Origin: Pseudomonas muyukensis
GTDB taxonomy: Bacteria; Pseudomonadota; Gammaproteobacteria; Pseudomonadales; Pseudomonadaceae
Direction: 5' to 3'
Assembly (NCBI RefSeq): GCF_019139535.1
Contig: NZ_CP077073.1
Location: 4,058,501-4,122,500 of the forward strand
Length of the DNA stretch: 64,000 bases
Positions within the stretch are counted from its first letter, which is position 1. Each line of letters starts with the position of its first letter. The notes below the pieces were generated by a model, which was given only the letters and a program-made list of their open reading frames with translations, was not told the DNA's origin and did not search any database. Of the stretch, positions 42,494 through 52,400 are shown piece by piece. The position numbers and the translations under genes were made by a program.

Positions 42494-43822
42494 TCACTCC
42501 AGCTGTTGCCGCGTGCGCCGGGCCGTTTCGTAGTGATAGTCGAAACAAGCGGCGAACTGGAACCCGTTTTCCCCGCGACAGGCCTTGAGGTAGTCGCGCC
42601 CTTGGGTACGTTCATAGATGGCCTTGCCCACCGCCGTGGCCAGGAACGCGATCACCTGGTCGCCAAAGATATCGTTGTGGCTGCCGATGAACGACTTCGA
42701 GGTGTAGATGAAGTTGACCGGCTCGTTGCTGTAGCACGGCATGCGTTGCACCTGCGGCCCGCCATTGTTGCCATCGGGCGTGCAATAGCTGGTCAGCTGC
42801 CAGTCGCCGAACCTGGTGTCTTCCAGGGTCTTGGCCGCAGCGTTGGTGTTCGCCTGCGCCGGCTCGATATCGCGGATCCGCGCCGTGTGAAACAGGCTGT
42901 AGTTGCCGAGCGCCGTGGTGTCCAGCGCCTCCTCGCGCAGGACGAACGGCATGCCGCGGTAACGGCGCTGAAGATCCACCTGGCTCCAGCTCAGGTTGAC
43001 CCCCAGCCATTGCCCCGGCGGGAAGAACCAATGGGTGGCGCTGTCGTTTTCCGAGCTGATCACGTACAGCAAGGGCTGGGCCTGCGCGCCGGAAACACCG
43101 ACCTTCAGGCTGTTCTCCTTGAGCAACAGCCCCTGGTCGGCCTCGATGGCCGGGTTGAGCATGATCACCGCGTCACCGAAGGCCCGTACCTTGTTGCCCA
43201 GCTGCTGGTTATGCAGGCGTTCGAGCAACTGGTCGTGCAAGGCGCTGAGGGTGATGGCCCCGCCGAAGCTGTGGCCGACGATCACCAGGTAGTTCCTGTC
43301 CTTGCGGTCGATCTGCTCCAGCTGGGTAAGCAGGTCGGTCACCCCGCCTCGGCCCACTTCCTCGGCTACCGCCTTGCGGTCCCAATAGGTCAGGTTCTCG
43401 CTGCCCAGGCCGTGCATCGACAGGCCGCGCCAACCGACGTAGATGCCGACCAGCTTGCGCTTGCCCAGCACACCGGACTGCGCCAGGTTGGCCAGCGCCT
43501 TGGTGAAGCTGACGACGTTGGCATCCTGCGGGTCGGCGTTGTGCTTCCAGCCGTGGATGAAGACCACCATGGCCAGGTCGCCTTCGGCGGAGTAACCCTT
43601 GAGGCGCTCGAGCAGTTGCTGGGTGCGCTCAGGGAAGAAATCGTTGCCACGCTCGCTGTACTCGACGAAACCGATCTCGTAGCGCGGCTTGGTATGCAGT
43701 TCGTAATAGCTGTGGCTGCACGACACCAGCGTGTCGCAGGTCACCACCTGATCGTCACGCAGGGGTTTGTTCAGGGCGCAGGCTGCCAACAGGCAGACGC
43801 AAAGCATCAGCAGGATCTTCAT
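42494..43822 (-). CDS. Lipoprotein alpha/beta hydrolase of unknown substrate
   Basis: The 442-residue protein starts MKILLMLCVCLLAACALNKP with lipobox LAAC. The alpha/beta-hydrolase region has the oxyanion strand VVFIHGWKHNADP and the nucleophile elbow VIVGHSFGGAITLSAL, with later Asp and His candidates (YVISSENDSATHWF). The C-terminal ~130 residues are not recognised. It should be anchored in the outer membrane and act as an esterase or lipase. A GTG four codons upstream is an alternative start; the lipoprotein signal works from the ATG at 43822. Confidence 0.8.
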   Translation of the reverse strand: MKILLMLCVCLLAACALNKPLRDDQVVTCDTLVSCSHSYYELHTKPRYEIGFVEYSERGNDFFPERTQQLLERLKGYSAEGDLAMVVFIHGWKHNADPQDANVVSFTKALANLAQSGVLGKRKLVGIYVGWRGLSMHGLGSENLTYWDRKAVAEEVGRGGVTDLLTQLEQIDRKDRNYLVIVGHSFGGAITLSALHDQLLERLHNQQLGNKVRAFGDAVIMLNPAIEADQGLLLKENSLKVGVSGAQAQPLLYVISSENDSATHWFFPPGQWLGVNLSWSQVDLQRRYRGMPFVLREEALDTTALGNYSLFHTARIRDIEPAQANTNAAAKTLEDTRFGDWQLTSYCTPDGNNGGPQVQRMPCYSNEPVNFIYTSKSFIGSHNDIFGDQVIAFLATAVGKAIYERTQGRDYLKACRGENGFQFAACFDYHYETARRTRQQLE

Positions 43823-44101
43823 GATCGTATTCACCAGGTCAAGGTCACGCCGACGCGTGCTGCAGGTGCAGGCACGCGGCCAGAAGCAACGGCTTGAGCA
43901 TCACGGTGGACGGGCCGGGAAACGCATCACCGGGGCACAGGTGGCGGGTGCGCGAGCAGGTATCGGCATGATGAACCCCACGGGGGTGACAGGCCCTTAA
44001 TTCCGTTTAGACGCCTGGCAGATAGATGTCAAAGGGCCACATCAGCCGTTTGCGACTCTCCGCTCAACGGGCATACTGACTGCCCCTTCAGGAGCCCTGC
44101 C

Positions 44102-44566
44102 ATGCAGCTCAAGTTCAGCCACGTGGATGTACTGGTCGCCCAGCTCGAAACTGCCTGCGCCTACTACCAACAGATGCTCGGTGCCGAGATCTCCACCACC
44201 CAGGTCTGGGACCGCGGCGGCCTGCTGGTGCGCTACGCGGTGGCACGCCTGGGCCAGGAGCGTTTCATGCTGGTCCAGCCGCTGGCCGGCAACCTCAAGA
44301 CCCTGCTCGACCAGCACGGCGAGGGCATGATCTACCGCCACTGTTATTCGACCCCGGACATCGAGCTGGCCTACGACCAACTGCTGGCTGCCGGCGTGCA
44401 GCCCGAGGACGAGAACGGCCAGCCCCTGGCCCGCGCCGACCTGCAATCGCCGGCTGGCGCGCGTATCCTCTGGCTGCCCAAGCGCTTCGGGCATTTTTCC
44501 ATCGAGATCCTCGAGCAGCAGTCCATCGAGCGCTTTATCGAGGGCGTGTTCGCCAGCCCGACCTAG
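44102..44566 (+). CDS. VOC-family protein (glyoxalase/epimerase-like)
   Basis: The 154-residue protein has a VOC-type double beta-alpha-beta fold: MQLKFSHVDVLVAQLETACA with a His ligand near residue 7, IYRHCYSTPDIELAYDQLLA, and a terminal Glu ligand in GHFSIEILEQ. The length and layout resemble methylmalonyl-CoA epimerase-like VOC proteins. AGGAG sits 7 nt before the ATG. It is monocistronic with no metabolic neighbours, so the substrate is unknown. It is unrelated in architecture to the two-domain VOC protein at 3898-4791. Confidence 0.85.
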   Translation: MQLKFSHVDVLVAQLETACAYYQQMLGAEISTTQVWDRGGLLVRYAVARLGQERFMLVQPLAGNLKTLLDQHGEGMIYRHCYSTPDIELAYDQLLAAGVQPEDENGQPLARADLQSPAGARILWLPKRFGHFSIEILEQQSIERFIEGVFASPT

Positions 44567-44648
44567 TCGCCTTTGTCTTTCGGCACACGACAAGCCCCAT
44601 GGGATTGGTGATACTGCACGCCGCCATCCCCCGAAAAGGACTTCGTCA

Positions 44649-45266
44649 ATGAAGCGACTGCTCGCCTTGACCCTGCTCACCCTGGCCATAAGCGGCTGCG
44701 ACAAGGCCGAACAGGCCACTGCGCTCACCGGCCAATGCGCCAAGGACACGGACTGCAAGGGTGAACGAATCTGCCAAAGCGCTCAGTGCGTCAACCCGCA
44801 GCCCCAGCAAGCACCCCTGAGCAAACCTGCCGCCGCCGTCCAATTGGCACCCGCGGCGCCGCGCGTGACCTATGCGCCATTGCCCGTCAGCGATGCCGGT
44901 GCCGGGCCGTTCACCTTGCAGCGGATGGGCATGGGCAGCGCATTGAACTACCCGTCCCGTGCCGGGCTGATCAACCTCATGCAGGCCATCGTCGAAGAGC
45001 CTGAATACACGGGGTACGTCACCCTCGAAAAAGCCTACGCATTCGGCCCCTCCCGCTATGTGCTGGTGATATCCACCGGCGAGGGCGGTAATGCCTGCCC
45101 CGCCTCCACCTACGTATTCAGCTTCGATAGCAGCGCTGAACAGGTCGATGGCAAGCAGCAGGTGGACGGCTGCTCGGAAATGGTCGAGAGCCTGGCCGAA
45201 GGCAACACCCTGACGATCAAGAAAGAGGGCTCGGCGAGCGTGGTGTACAACGGCCAGGTGAAGTGA
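44649..45266 (+). CDS. Lipoprotein with Cys-rich N-terminal segment
   Basis: The 205-residue protein starts MKRLLALTLLTLAISGCDKA, lipobox ISGC. A short Cys-rich segment (QCAKDTDCKGERICQSAQCV) resembles small disulfide-bonded extracellular domains; a proline/alanine linker and a globular C-terminal part (about 95-205) follow. AAGGA precedes the ATG. It is followed 47 bp later by the DUF1176 gene in the same direction, perhaps co-transcribed. Family unknown. Confidence 0.75.
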   Translation: MKRLLALTLLTLAISGCDKAEQATALTGQCAKDTDCKGERICQSAQCVNPQPQQAPLSKPAAAVQLAPAAPRVTYAPLPVSDAGAGPFTLQRMGMGSALNYPSRAGLINLMQAIVEEPEYTGYVTLEKAYAFGPSRYVLVISTGEGGNACPASTYVFSFDSSAEQVDGKQQVDGCSEMVESLAEGNTLTIKKEGSASVVYNGQVK

Positions 45267-45313
45267 CAGTGCCAGGACAATCGCTCAAGGCCTGTGCGTT
45301 GCGCGGAGCACGG

Positions 45314-46324
45314 ATGAAACTGCACGCGCTGTGCTGGCCCCTGCTGCTGCTCGGCACCCTTGCCCAGGCCCAGGTGCCCAGGGAGGGCGTCGAGTTCTCC
45401 CACAAGGATTGGGACCTGGTGTGTTTCAGGACCGGCACCTGCGTGGCCATGGGTTATTCACCCGGCGACAGCCTCGACGGCATCAGCCTGGCGCTCAATC
45501 GCCAAGCCGGCCCGCGCACGCCCTTCAGCGCCAACCTGCTGTTCGCCGACCTGGCCGGCGACCCACCGACCAGCCCGGTCAGCCTGGTGCTGGACGATGA
45601 GCGGGTCGGCCCGGCGACGGAGCATGGCCCGCGGGACTTCGTGCTCGACGAGTACGCCAGCCGACGCCTGGTCGATGCCCTGGCGGGCAACACCAGGATC
45701 CGCTTCGTCGATGCGCTCGGGCACGCCTGGCCCTTGTCCGGCGCGGGCGCGACCGCCGCGCTGCTGAAGATGGACGAACTGCAGGAGCGCCTTGGCACCC
45801 CTAGCGCCGCGGTCAGGCGCGGTGACGAGGACGAAGACCTGGTGCCAGGGCCCGAGCCTGCCTCGCCGCCCATCAGCCATCCGCCACTGCTCGACACCCG
45901 CCTCGAAGATGCCCGCCTGGCCGACGACCCGGCGCTGCGCCAAGCCCTGGCCGCCGCGCTGTCGCCCCATCAGCCCTGCCCCGACCTGCACGCCGAGCCC
46001 TTGCTGATCGAGCGGCTGGATGAGCGGCGGTTGCTGGTCAGCACGCAATGCACGGCCAACAGCTACAACACCGCGACCGGGTTCTGGGTCGCCGAGGACC
46101 GCCCCCCCTACCTGGCCCGCCTGGTGACCGAGGCCGGCAGCCGCTTCGACCGCGCGCGGGCCACCCTTGCTTCCTGGCAAATGCAAAGCCCGCGCGGCGA
46201 CTGCATGAAGCGGGCGTTCTGGACCTGGGACGGCACGCGCTTCGTGCTGACCTACCGGGCCGGCTATGTGCGCTGCCGGGGGTTCAGGGACGGTGCCTGG
46301 ACCGTGCCCAGCTATGTGAATTGA
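45314..46324 (+). CDS. DUF1176 secreted protein
   Basis: The 336-residue protein starts MKLHALCWPLLLLGTLAQAQ, a signal peptide. The rest fits DUF1176: FSHKDWDLVCFRTGTCVAMGY near the N terminus, paired cysteines through the sequence, and C-terminal RAFWTWDGTRFVLTYRAGYV and CRGFRDGAW. GGAG lies 6 nt before the chosen ATG; upstream in-frame codons extend into the lipoprotein 3' region. The function of this periplasmic family is unknown. Confidence 0.85.
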   Translation: MKLHALCWPLLLLGTLAQAQVPREGVEFSHKDWDLVCFRTGTCVAMGYSPGDSLDGISLALNRQAGPRTPFSANLLFADLAGDPPTSPVSLVLDDERVGPATEHGPRDFVLDEYASRRLVDALAGNTRIRFVDALGHAWPLSGAGATAALLKMDELQERLGTPSAAVRRGDEDEDLVPGPEPASPPISHPPLLDTRLEDARLADDPALRQALAAALSPHQPCPDLHAEPLLIERLDERRLLVSTQCTANSYNTATGFWVAEDRPPYLARLVTEAGSRFDRARATLASWQMQSPRGDCMKRAFWTWDGTRFVLTYRAGYVRCRGFRDGAWTVPSYVN

Positions 46325-46333
46325 GGCGCTTGG

Positions 46334-46376
46334 CAGCGGCTATGCCGCTGTTCGCAGGCAAGGCCGGCACCTACAG
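46334..46376 (+). repeat. Single P. putida-type REP element
   Basis: A CAGCGGC-tat-GCCGCTG hairpin (46334-46350) is followed by ttcgcaggcaaggccggcac and ctacag, the same composite as the REPs at 18065-18160. It lies between two convergent genes. Confidence 0.7.
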
Positions 46377-46390
46377 ACGCCTGCACGACA

Positions 46391-46418
46391 AAGGGGAGCG
46401 CTTCCTTGCGCTCCCCTT
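46391..46418. terminator. Strong hairpin terminator between convergent genes
   Basis: AAGGGGAGCGC (46391-46401), loop TTCCTT, exact complement 46408-46418. On the minus strand the stem ends in CCCCTTTGTC, a weak T tract, 19 bp after the stop of the giant peroxidase gene. It can serve both the DUF1176 gene and the peroxidase gene. Confidence 0.65.
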
Positions 46419-46436
46419 GCTCATGCCTGGCGCCCC

Positions 46437-49400
46437 TCAGCTCGCCAGGATGAAGTCCGCCGCCGTCACCGTGCCGGCATCCCCGACCCCGACCAGGCGG
46501 ATCGAGTCTGGCCCGCCAAAGCTGATCAAGGTATCGGTGCCAACATCGGCGATGGTCACGCTGGCGGCGAAGGTCGCCGCGGTGATGTTGAGCGCGACGA
46601 TATCCAGCCGGTCCTGGCCCCCCGCCGGGGCGGCATCGAAGCCGAACACCTGGTCGGTGCCGAAGCCTGCGGCGAACTGGAAGATATCGTTGCCGTTGCT
46701 GGCCACCAGCGAGTCGTTGCCGGCGCCACCGCTGACCGTGTCGTCGCCGGCACCGCCATCGATGAAGTCATCGCCGCTACCGCCCTGCAACGTATCGTTG
46801 GCGCCACCGCCCAGGACCGTGTCGTTGCCCTCGCCGCCCACCAGCAGGTCGCTGCCGACCCCACCATCGAGGTTGTCGTTGCCCGCACCGCCCTGCAGCG
46901 TATCGTTGCCGTTGCCGCCATTGAGCGTATCGTTGCCATCGCCGCCATCGAGGTTGTCGTCGCCCCCGTCGCCAACCAAGGTGTCGGCGCCGAGCCCGCC
47001 GAACAGCCGGTCGTTGCCGCCGTCGCCGTTGAGGGTGTCGTTGCCGGCGTTGCCATTGAGGGTGTCGTCGCCGGCATTGCCGCTGAGCAGGTCGTTGCCG
47101 CCCCCGCCGCTGATCACATTGTTCGAGCCGTTGCCGATACCGATGAAGTTGCCGACACCGGTATAGGTCAGGTTCTCGACGTTGGCGCTCAGGGTGTAGG
47201 CGGACAGCGAGGTCAACACCGTGTCGATGCCGCCACCGGCGGCCTCCACCACCGCATCCAGCACCGAGTCGACCACGTAGGTGTCGTTGCCCGCCCCCCC
47301 CACCAGCCGGTCGTCCCCCGCACCGCCGTTGAGCGTGTCGTTGCCGACCCCGCCGGTGAGGGTGTTGGCCTGCGCGTTGCCGGTACCGCTGAAGTCGCCG
47401 CTGCCGGTGTAGGCGAGGTTCTCCAGGTTGGCGCCCAGCAGGTAGCTGGCCAGGCTGGTCTGCACCAGGTCCACCCCGCCCCCCGCGGCCTCGATGACGG
47501 TGTCGGCGGCATTGTCGACGACGAAGGTGTCGTTGCCGGCACCGCCGTTCATGGCATCGGCGCCCTGCCCGCCATTGAGCAGGTCGTTGCCGTCCTCGCC
47601 GTTGAGGATGTCGTCGTCATCGCCGCCGTTGAGGGTGTCGTTGCCGGCGCCGCCGAGCAGTTGGTCCATGCCGCCGAAGCCATTGAGCGTGTCGTTGCCA
47701 CCCAGGCCATTGAGCACGTCGTTGCCGACGCTGCCGTTGAGGGTGTTGGCCCCACCGGTGCCCAGCAGGTTGACGCCCGGTAGCAGGCGCACCGCGGTGG
47801 TGGCCGCGGAGGTCAGCGTCTCCTGGGCGCCGAAGCCATCGGTGTAGCGCACGATCACCCGCAGTTGCTGGCCGCCTTGCAGCAGGCCCGGGGTGAAGGT
47901 GGCGCCGGTGGCGCCGAGGATGTTGACGAAGTTGCCGGCCAGGCCCTGCTGCCACTGGAAGCTGAACGCCCCCAGGCCGTCCAGGTCGGCGATGCCGCCG
48001 GTCTGCGCGGTCAGCGCCTGGCCCAGGTCCGGGGTGGTGTCGCTGATCAGCACCGTGCCGGTAGGCGCGTCGTTGACGTTGGCCACGGGCCCGAGGATGT
48101 CCGAGGCCGCGCTTTCGACCACGCCGAAGTCATCCACGTAGCCGACCAGCACCCGCACGTTCAAGCCTACCTGGGCCTGGCCCAGGGCAAAGGTGCTGGC
48201 CGTGGCGCCGGGCGCGTTGACCCAGCCCCCGCCATTGTTGGTCTGCCACTGGAAGGTGAACGGCGCGGCGCTGATGCCGTCGGCATCGACGATGCTGGCC
48301 GGGTTGGCGGTGAGCACCTGGTTCTGCGCCAGCAGCCCGGTCACGGTCGGCCCCGCGCTGGGCGCGTTGTTGGCCGACGAGTCGACGATCTCCAGCGTGC
48401 CCTTGGCGTCCTGGTACACCGCGCGCACGCGGATGTTCAGGCCGGCGACGTCGTCCGCCACCCGATAGGTGCTGCCGATGGCCCGCGAGACCTCGCCGGC
48501 GGCGACGAAGGTGATGTCCTCGTAGACGCCGGTGCCGGGGATCGTCTCGACCTGCCAGTAGTAGGACACCGGCCCGCTCAGCGCACCGCTGGGGTTGCCG
48601 GCGCCCTGGTTGTCGGCATCGTGCACTGCCAGGTTGTTGACCCGCAGCAGTTGCCCGGCCACCGGGGTATCGTCGCGCAGGCCGGTGGCCGCATCGACGA
48701 TCGCCAGGTGCCCGGTCGGGCCGTTGTTGAGCGCCGTGCCGACCCCGGATGCCTGGGCGCTGTCGGCGAACTGCAGGCGCTCGATGCCGGTCAGGCGGTC
48801 GACGCCGTCGCGGCCGACCACGGTGTCGGTGACGATCACCGTGTTGCCCTCGACGACGATGCGGTAGTCGTTGGCGATCCCGGAGAACAGCGCGGTGTCG
48901 TAGCTGTCGGTGCCCGTGAGGATCTCGCGCACGATCACCAGTTGGCCGGGGTTGTAGGTGCCCTTGAGCATCAGCGGCACCATCGGCTCCATGCTGTCGA
49001 AGCTCGCCAGTTCCGCCCCCGTGCCGTCGCTGTTGGCGCGCACGCTGATGCGCACGTTCAGCCACTTGTCACCGTCGATGATGTCGTCGCCGCCGCGGCC
49101 TTCGATCAGGTCGCTGCCGCTGCCACCGAGGATGATGTTGCCGCCGTCGTAGAACGTCGCCGCGGGCTGCAGCAGGCTGGCCAGGCCGTTGATCAGGCCG
49201 ATGTTGGTCAGCACGCTGCCGTTGGCCCCGGCGGTGGGCAGCGAGGTGGCGTCCTCGTTGTCGCCGCGCAGGAAGTCGCCATGGGCCGAACCCGACAGGC
49301 CCTCCATGATGTCGAAGCGCACCAGCGCCGAGGCGCCGGAGCCAGGGACCGGCGGCACATCGAAGAAGCGGTCGCTGTAGTCGACGGTCACGCCCTGGGC

Positions 49401-52400
49401 CAGGCCCTTGAACGTCGCCCAGTCGTAGCCGGAGCCGCCGATGTAGCGGTCGCCGAAGCCGAGGCTGCCAACCATGATGTCGTCGCCGCCCTCACCGTTG
49501 AACTTGTCGTTCTCGTTGCCGCCGATGAACACGTCGTTGCCGATGACCGGGTCGTTGCCGAGCGGGTCGAAGTTGTCGCCGGGGGCGCCGTCCGAGGTGC
49601 CCTTCTCGATCCAGTCGTCGCCCTCGTTGCCCATGTCCTGCTCGTTGGCCTTGCTGCCGAGGATGAAGTCGTTGCCCTGCCCGCCTATGGCTTCGGAGGC
49701 ATCCTCGCCGGTGACGATGAAGTCGTTGCCGAAGCCGCCGATGATCAGGTTGACGCCATTGCCACCGTGCAGCACATCGTTGCCGTCGCCGCCCTGGATG
49801 TTGTCGTCGCCGCCAACGTCGCTGATGATGTCGTCGCCGTCACCACCGCGCAGCTGGTCGTTGCCATAGCCGCCTTCGATACGGTCGTTGCCGCCATCGC
49901 CCCAGACCGTGTCGTCGCCTTCGCTGGACACCAGGATGTCATCGCCGTTGCTGCCGCCAAGCACGATGTGCTGGTCGCCGGCGTAGCGGATGTAGTTGCT
50001 GTCGGGGCCCACCGTCAACGGGCTGTCGCGGAACACCACCTGCTCGCCGTTGTCGCCCAGCGGATCGACGTTGCCCAGGCCGTCGTTGTACTGCTTGGCC
50101 TTGTTCACTTCCAGGTAGAACCCCGGGTCGGAGAACACCAGGCCCGGCAGGTGGGTGGCCGAGGTGTTGGCCATGATCAGCTTGGCGAACGAGTTGCTTT
50201 CCAGCTCGGCGTTCATCGACAGGCCGGCGGTGCGTTCCAGGTAGTAGAAGCGGTCGCCGTCCTGCAGCTTCTCCATCTGATTCTCGAACACGAAGTTGAA
50301 GGTACTGCCGAGCATGCCGCCGAACGGCGTGATCTGTTCGGCCAGGCCGCCGATCCACAGGTCGATGGCATCGACCCCGGTGACGGTCACGCCCTTGAGG
50401 TCATCGGCATTGCCCAGCACGCCGTCCTTGCCCGCCAGGTTGACGTTGGCCCAGGCGCCGGTGCCGTTGAGGAAGGCCAGGCGGTCGCTGGGTTCATTCA
50501 CCCCACCGTCGCCGAACACCAGCAGCATGGCCGCGGCGCGCTTGCCTTCGAGCGTGGTCGCCGAGGTGATGGTGCCGTGGGTGCCATAGGCGGCGATGAA
50601 GTTGATCAGCGACTCGGGGTGCTTGAGGTGCTGCACCAGGTCGACCCAGCTGCTGTACGGCTTGAGCTGGGTGTCGCCGGTCTGGCCGAAGATTTCCCGG
50701 CGCACGGCGTTGAGCGACGGGATGCCGACGTCGCGGCCACGGGCGATGTTGATCGCCGGCAAGTCCAGCGGCAGGCCGAGCAGGTTGTTGCGCAGCGCCT
50801 CGGTGACGAACTCGTCGATCTCGTTGCCGGCCTGGCGGGTTACCCCGCGCACGATGGCGCTGGTCGCCTCCTCGGGGGTCACGCCACTGGCGGCATAGGC
50901 CAGCGGGTTGAGGAACGCGGCGATCAAGCCGAGTTGCTGGTTGGGGTCGCTGCTGGCCGGGTCGCCGATGGTCTTGAAGTCGATATCGAAGCGGTCGACG
51001 GTCTCGGTCAGCATCGAGTGGCCGAAGCGGTACACCGTGTGGGCGAACTCGGCGACGATCGAGGCGTCGAGGTCGACGTCATAGACCTGGGTCGGGGCGA
51101 AGAACAGGTCGACCCGCGGCTGGATGGTGCGGGCAAACTCCTCGAACACCAGGTGCTGGTACTGCATCTCGGTGCCGAACTTGGCCGCCTGGAACAGGCG
51201 TTCGCCGTTCCATACCAGCGCGTCGATCTCGGCCTGGCTGGTCGGCAAGGCCTGCACCGGCGTGAGCAGCCATTCGTTGAGAAAGCCCAGGTCGTTGGCC
51301 TCCAGCACGGTGTCCTGGGTCTGCGCCACCAGGCGGTTGTGCTCGGCATGGAAGATCGCGTGCACGGCGGTCAGGCCGATGTTCTCGTTGACCCGGCCGT
51401 CGCCGGCGATGTAGTGGGCATCCAGCAGTTCGTTGTCGTAGGCCAGGTTGGCCCCGGTCTGCGGGTTGACCGCCACGGCATTGCCGACGTCGCTGTCGGC
51501 GTCGGGCGCCAGTACGCCTGCGCTGAACACCGGCACGGCGTTGTGGGCGATGTCGGCGAGGAACTGGTGACCGGTGCGCACCGCGTTGCTCAGGTCGATC
51601 GGCGCCAGCGGGTTGCCCTCGACCAGCACATCGTCGGCGGTACCGCCCTTGCCGTCGGCGCCCTTCATCACCACCATCGGGTAGCCATGGGGGCCCTTGA
51701 TGAAGTTGCCGTAGGCGTCGGTGGCCAGCAGCGGCACGTTGTCGACATCGGCGTCGGTCAGGCGGATACCGAGGATATCGCTGGCCTGGGCCTTGACCAC
51801 CTTCCAGGTGGCCATGCCGCCGATCTCGTGGTCATCGCCGGTGCCGAACTTGCCGTCGCCGCCCAGGTCGCGGTTGGTGATCAGCCGGCCCGTGGCGATG
51901 GGGCCGCTGTCGGTCAGCACGTAGCCACGCAGGAACACCTGGTGCGACGGGTGCGAGCTGTAGGTCTGGTTCTGGTCGACGAACGGCGTGGTGGTGTTGG
52001 TGTGCTCGTGGATGTCGTCGCCATTGCCGAGGATGCCATCGGGCCCCGGCAGGTTGGTGGCGCGGGTCAGCACCATGAAGTTGGTGTGGCCGCCGGGCAC
52101 GTACAGCGGGTCGTCCGGTTGCAGCGGGATATAGACCGTGCCCGAGCCGCCCTTGGTGACCAGGTCCAGGCCATGGTCGAAGAACTGCCCGAAGAAGGTC
52201 ATCCAGGCGTTGAACGGTGCCGACAGGCCGGCGTCCGGGGCGGTGTTCTCGAACAGGAACACGTCCTTGTCGTCGCTGCTGCCGAATTCGCCGTCCATTC
52301 CCGGGCTGGTGACGATGCGCACGCCGTCCTTGAGCACGTCGTCGCTGCCCGGCGCGCCGAAGTCGAGCTTGCCGTTGGCGCCAGGGTCATAGGCGCTGGC

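Noticed and set aside
46680..47760. Regular short repeats that could be read as a tandem DNA repeat or CRISPR-like array
   Set aside because: They encode in-frame GGxGxDxL RTX nonapeptides; there are no constant repeats with variable spacers.
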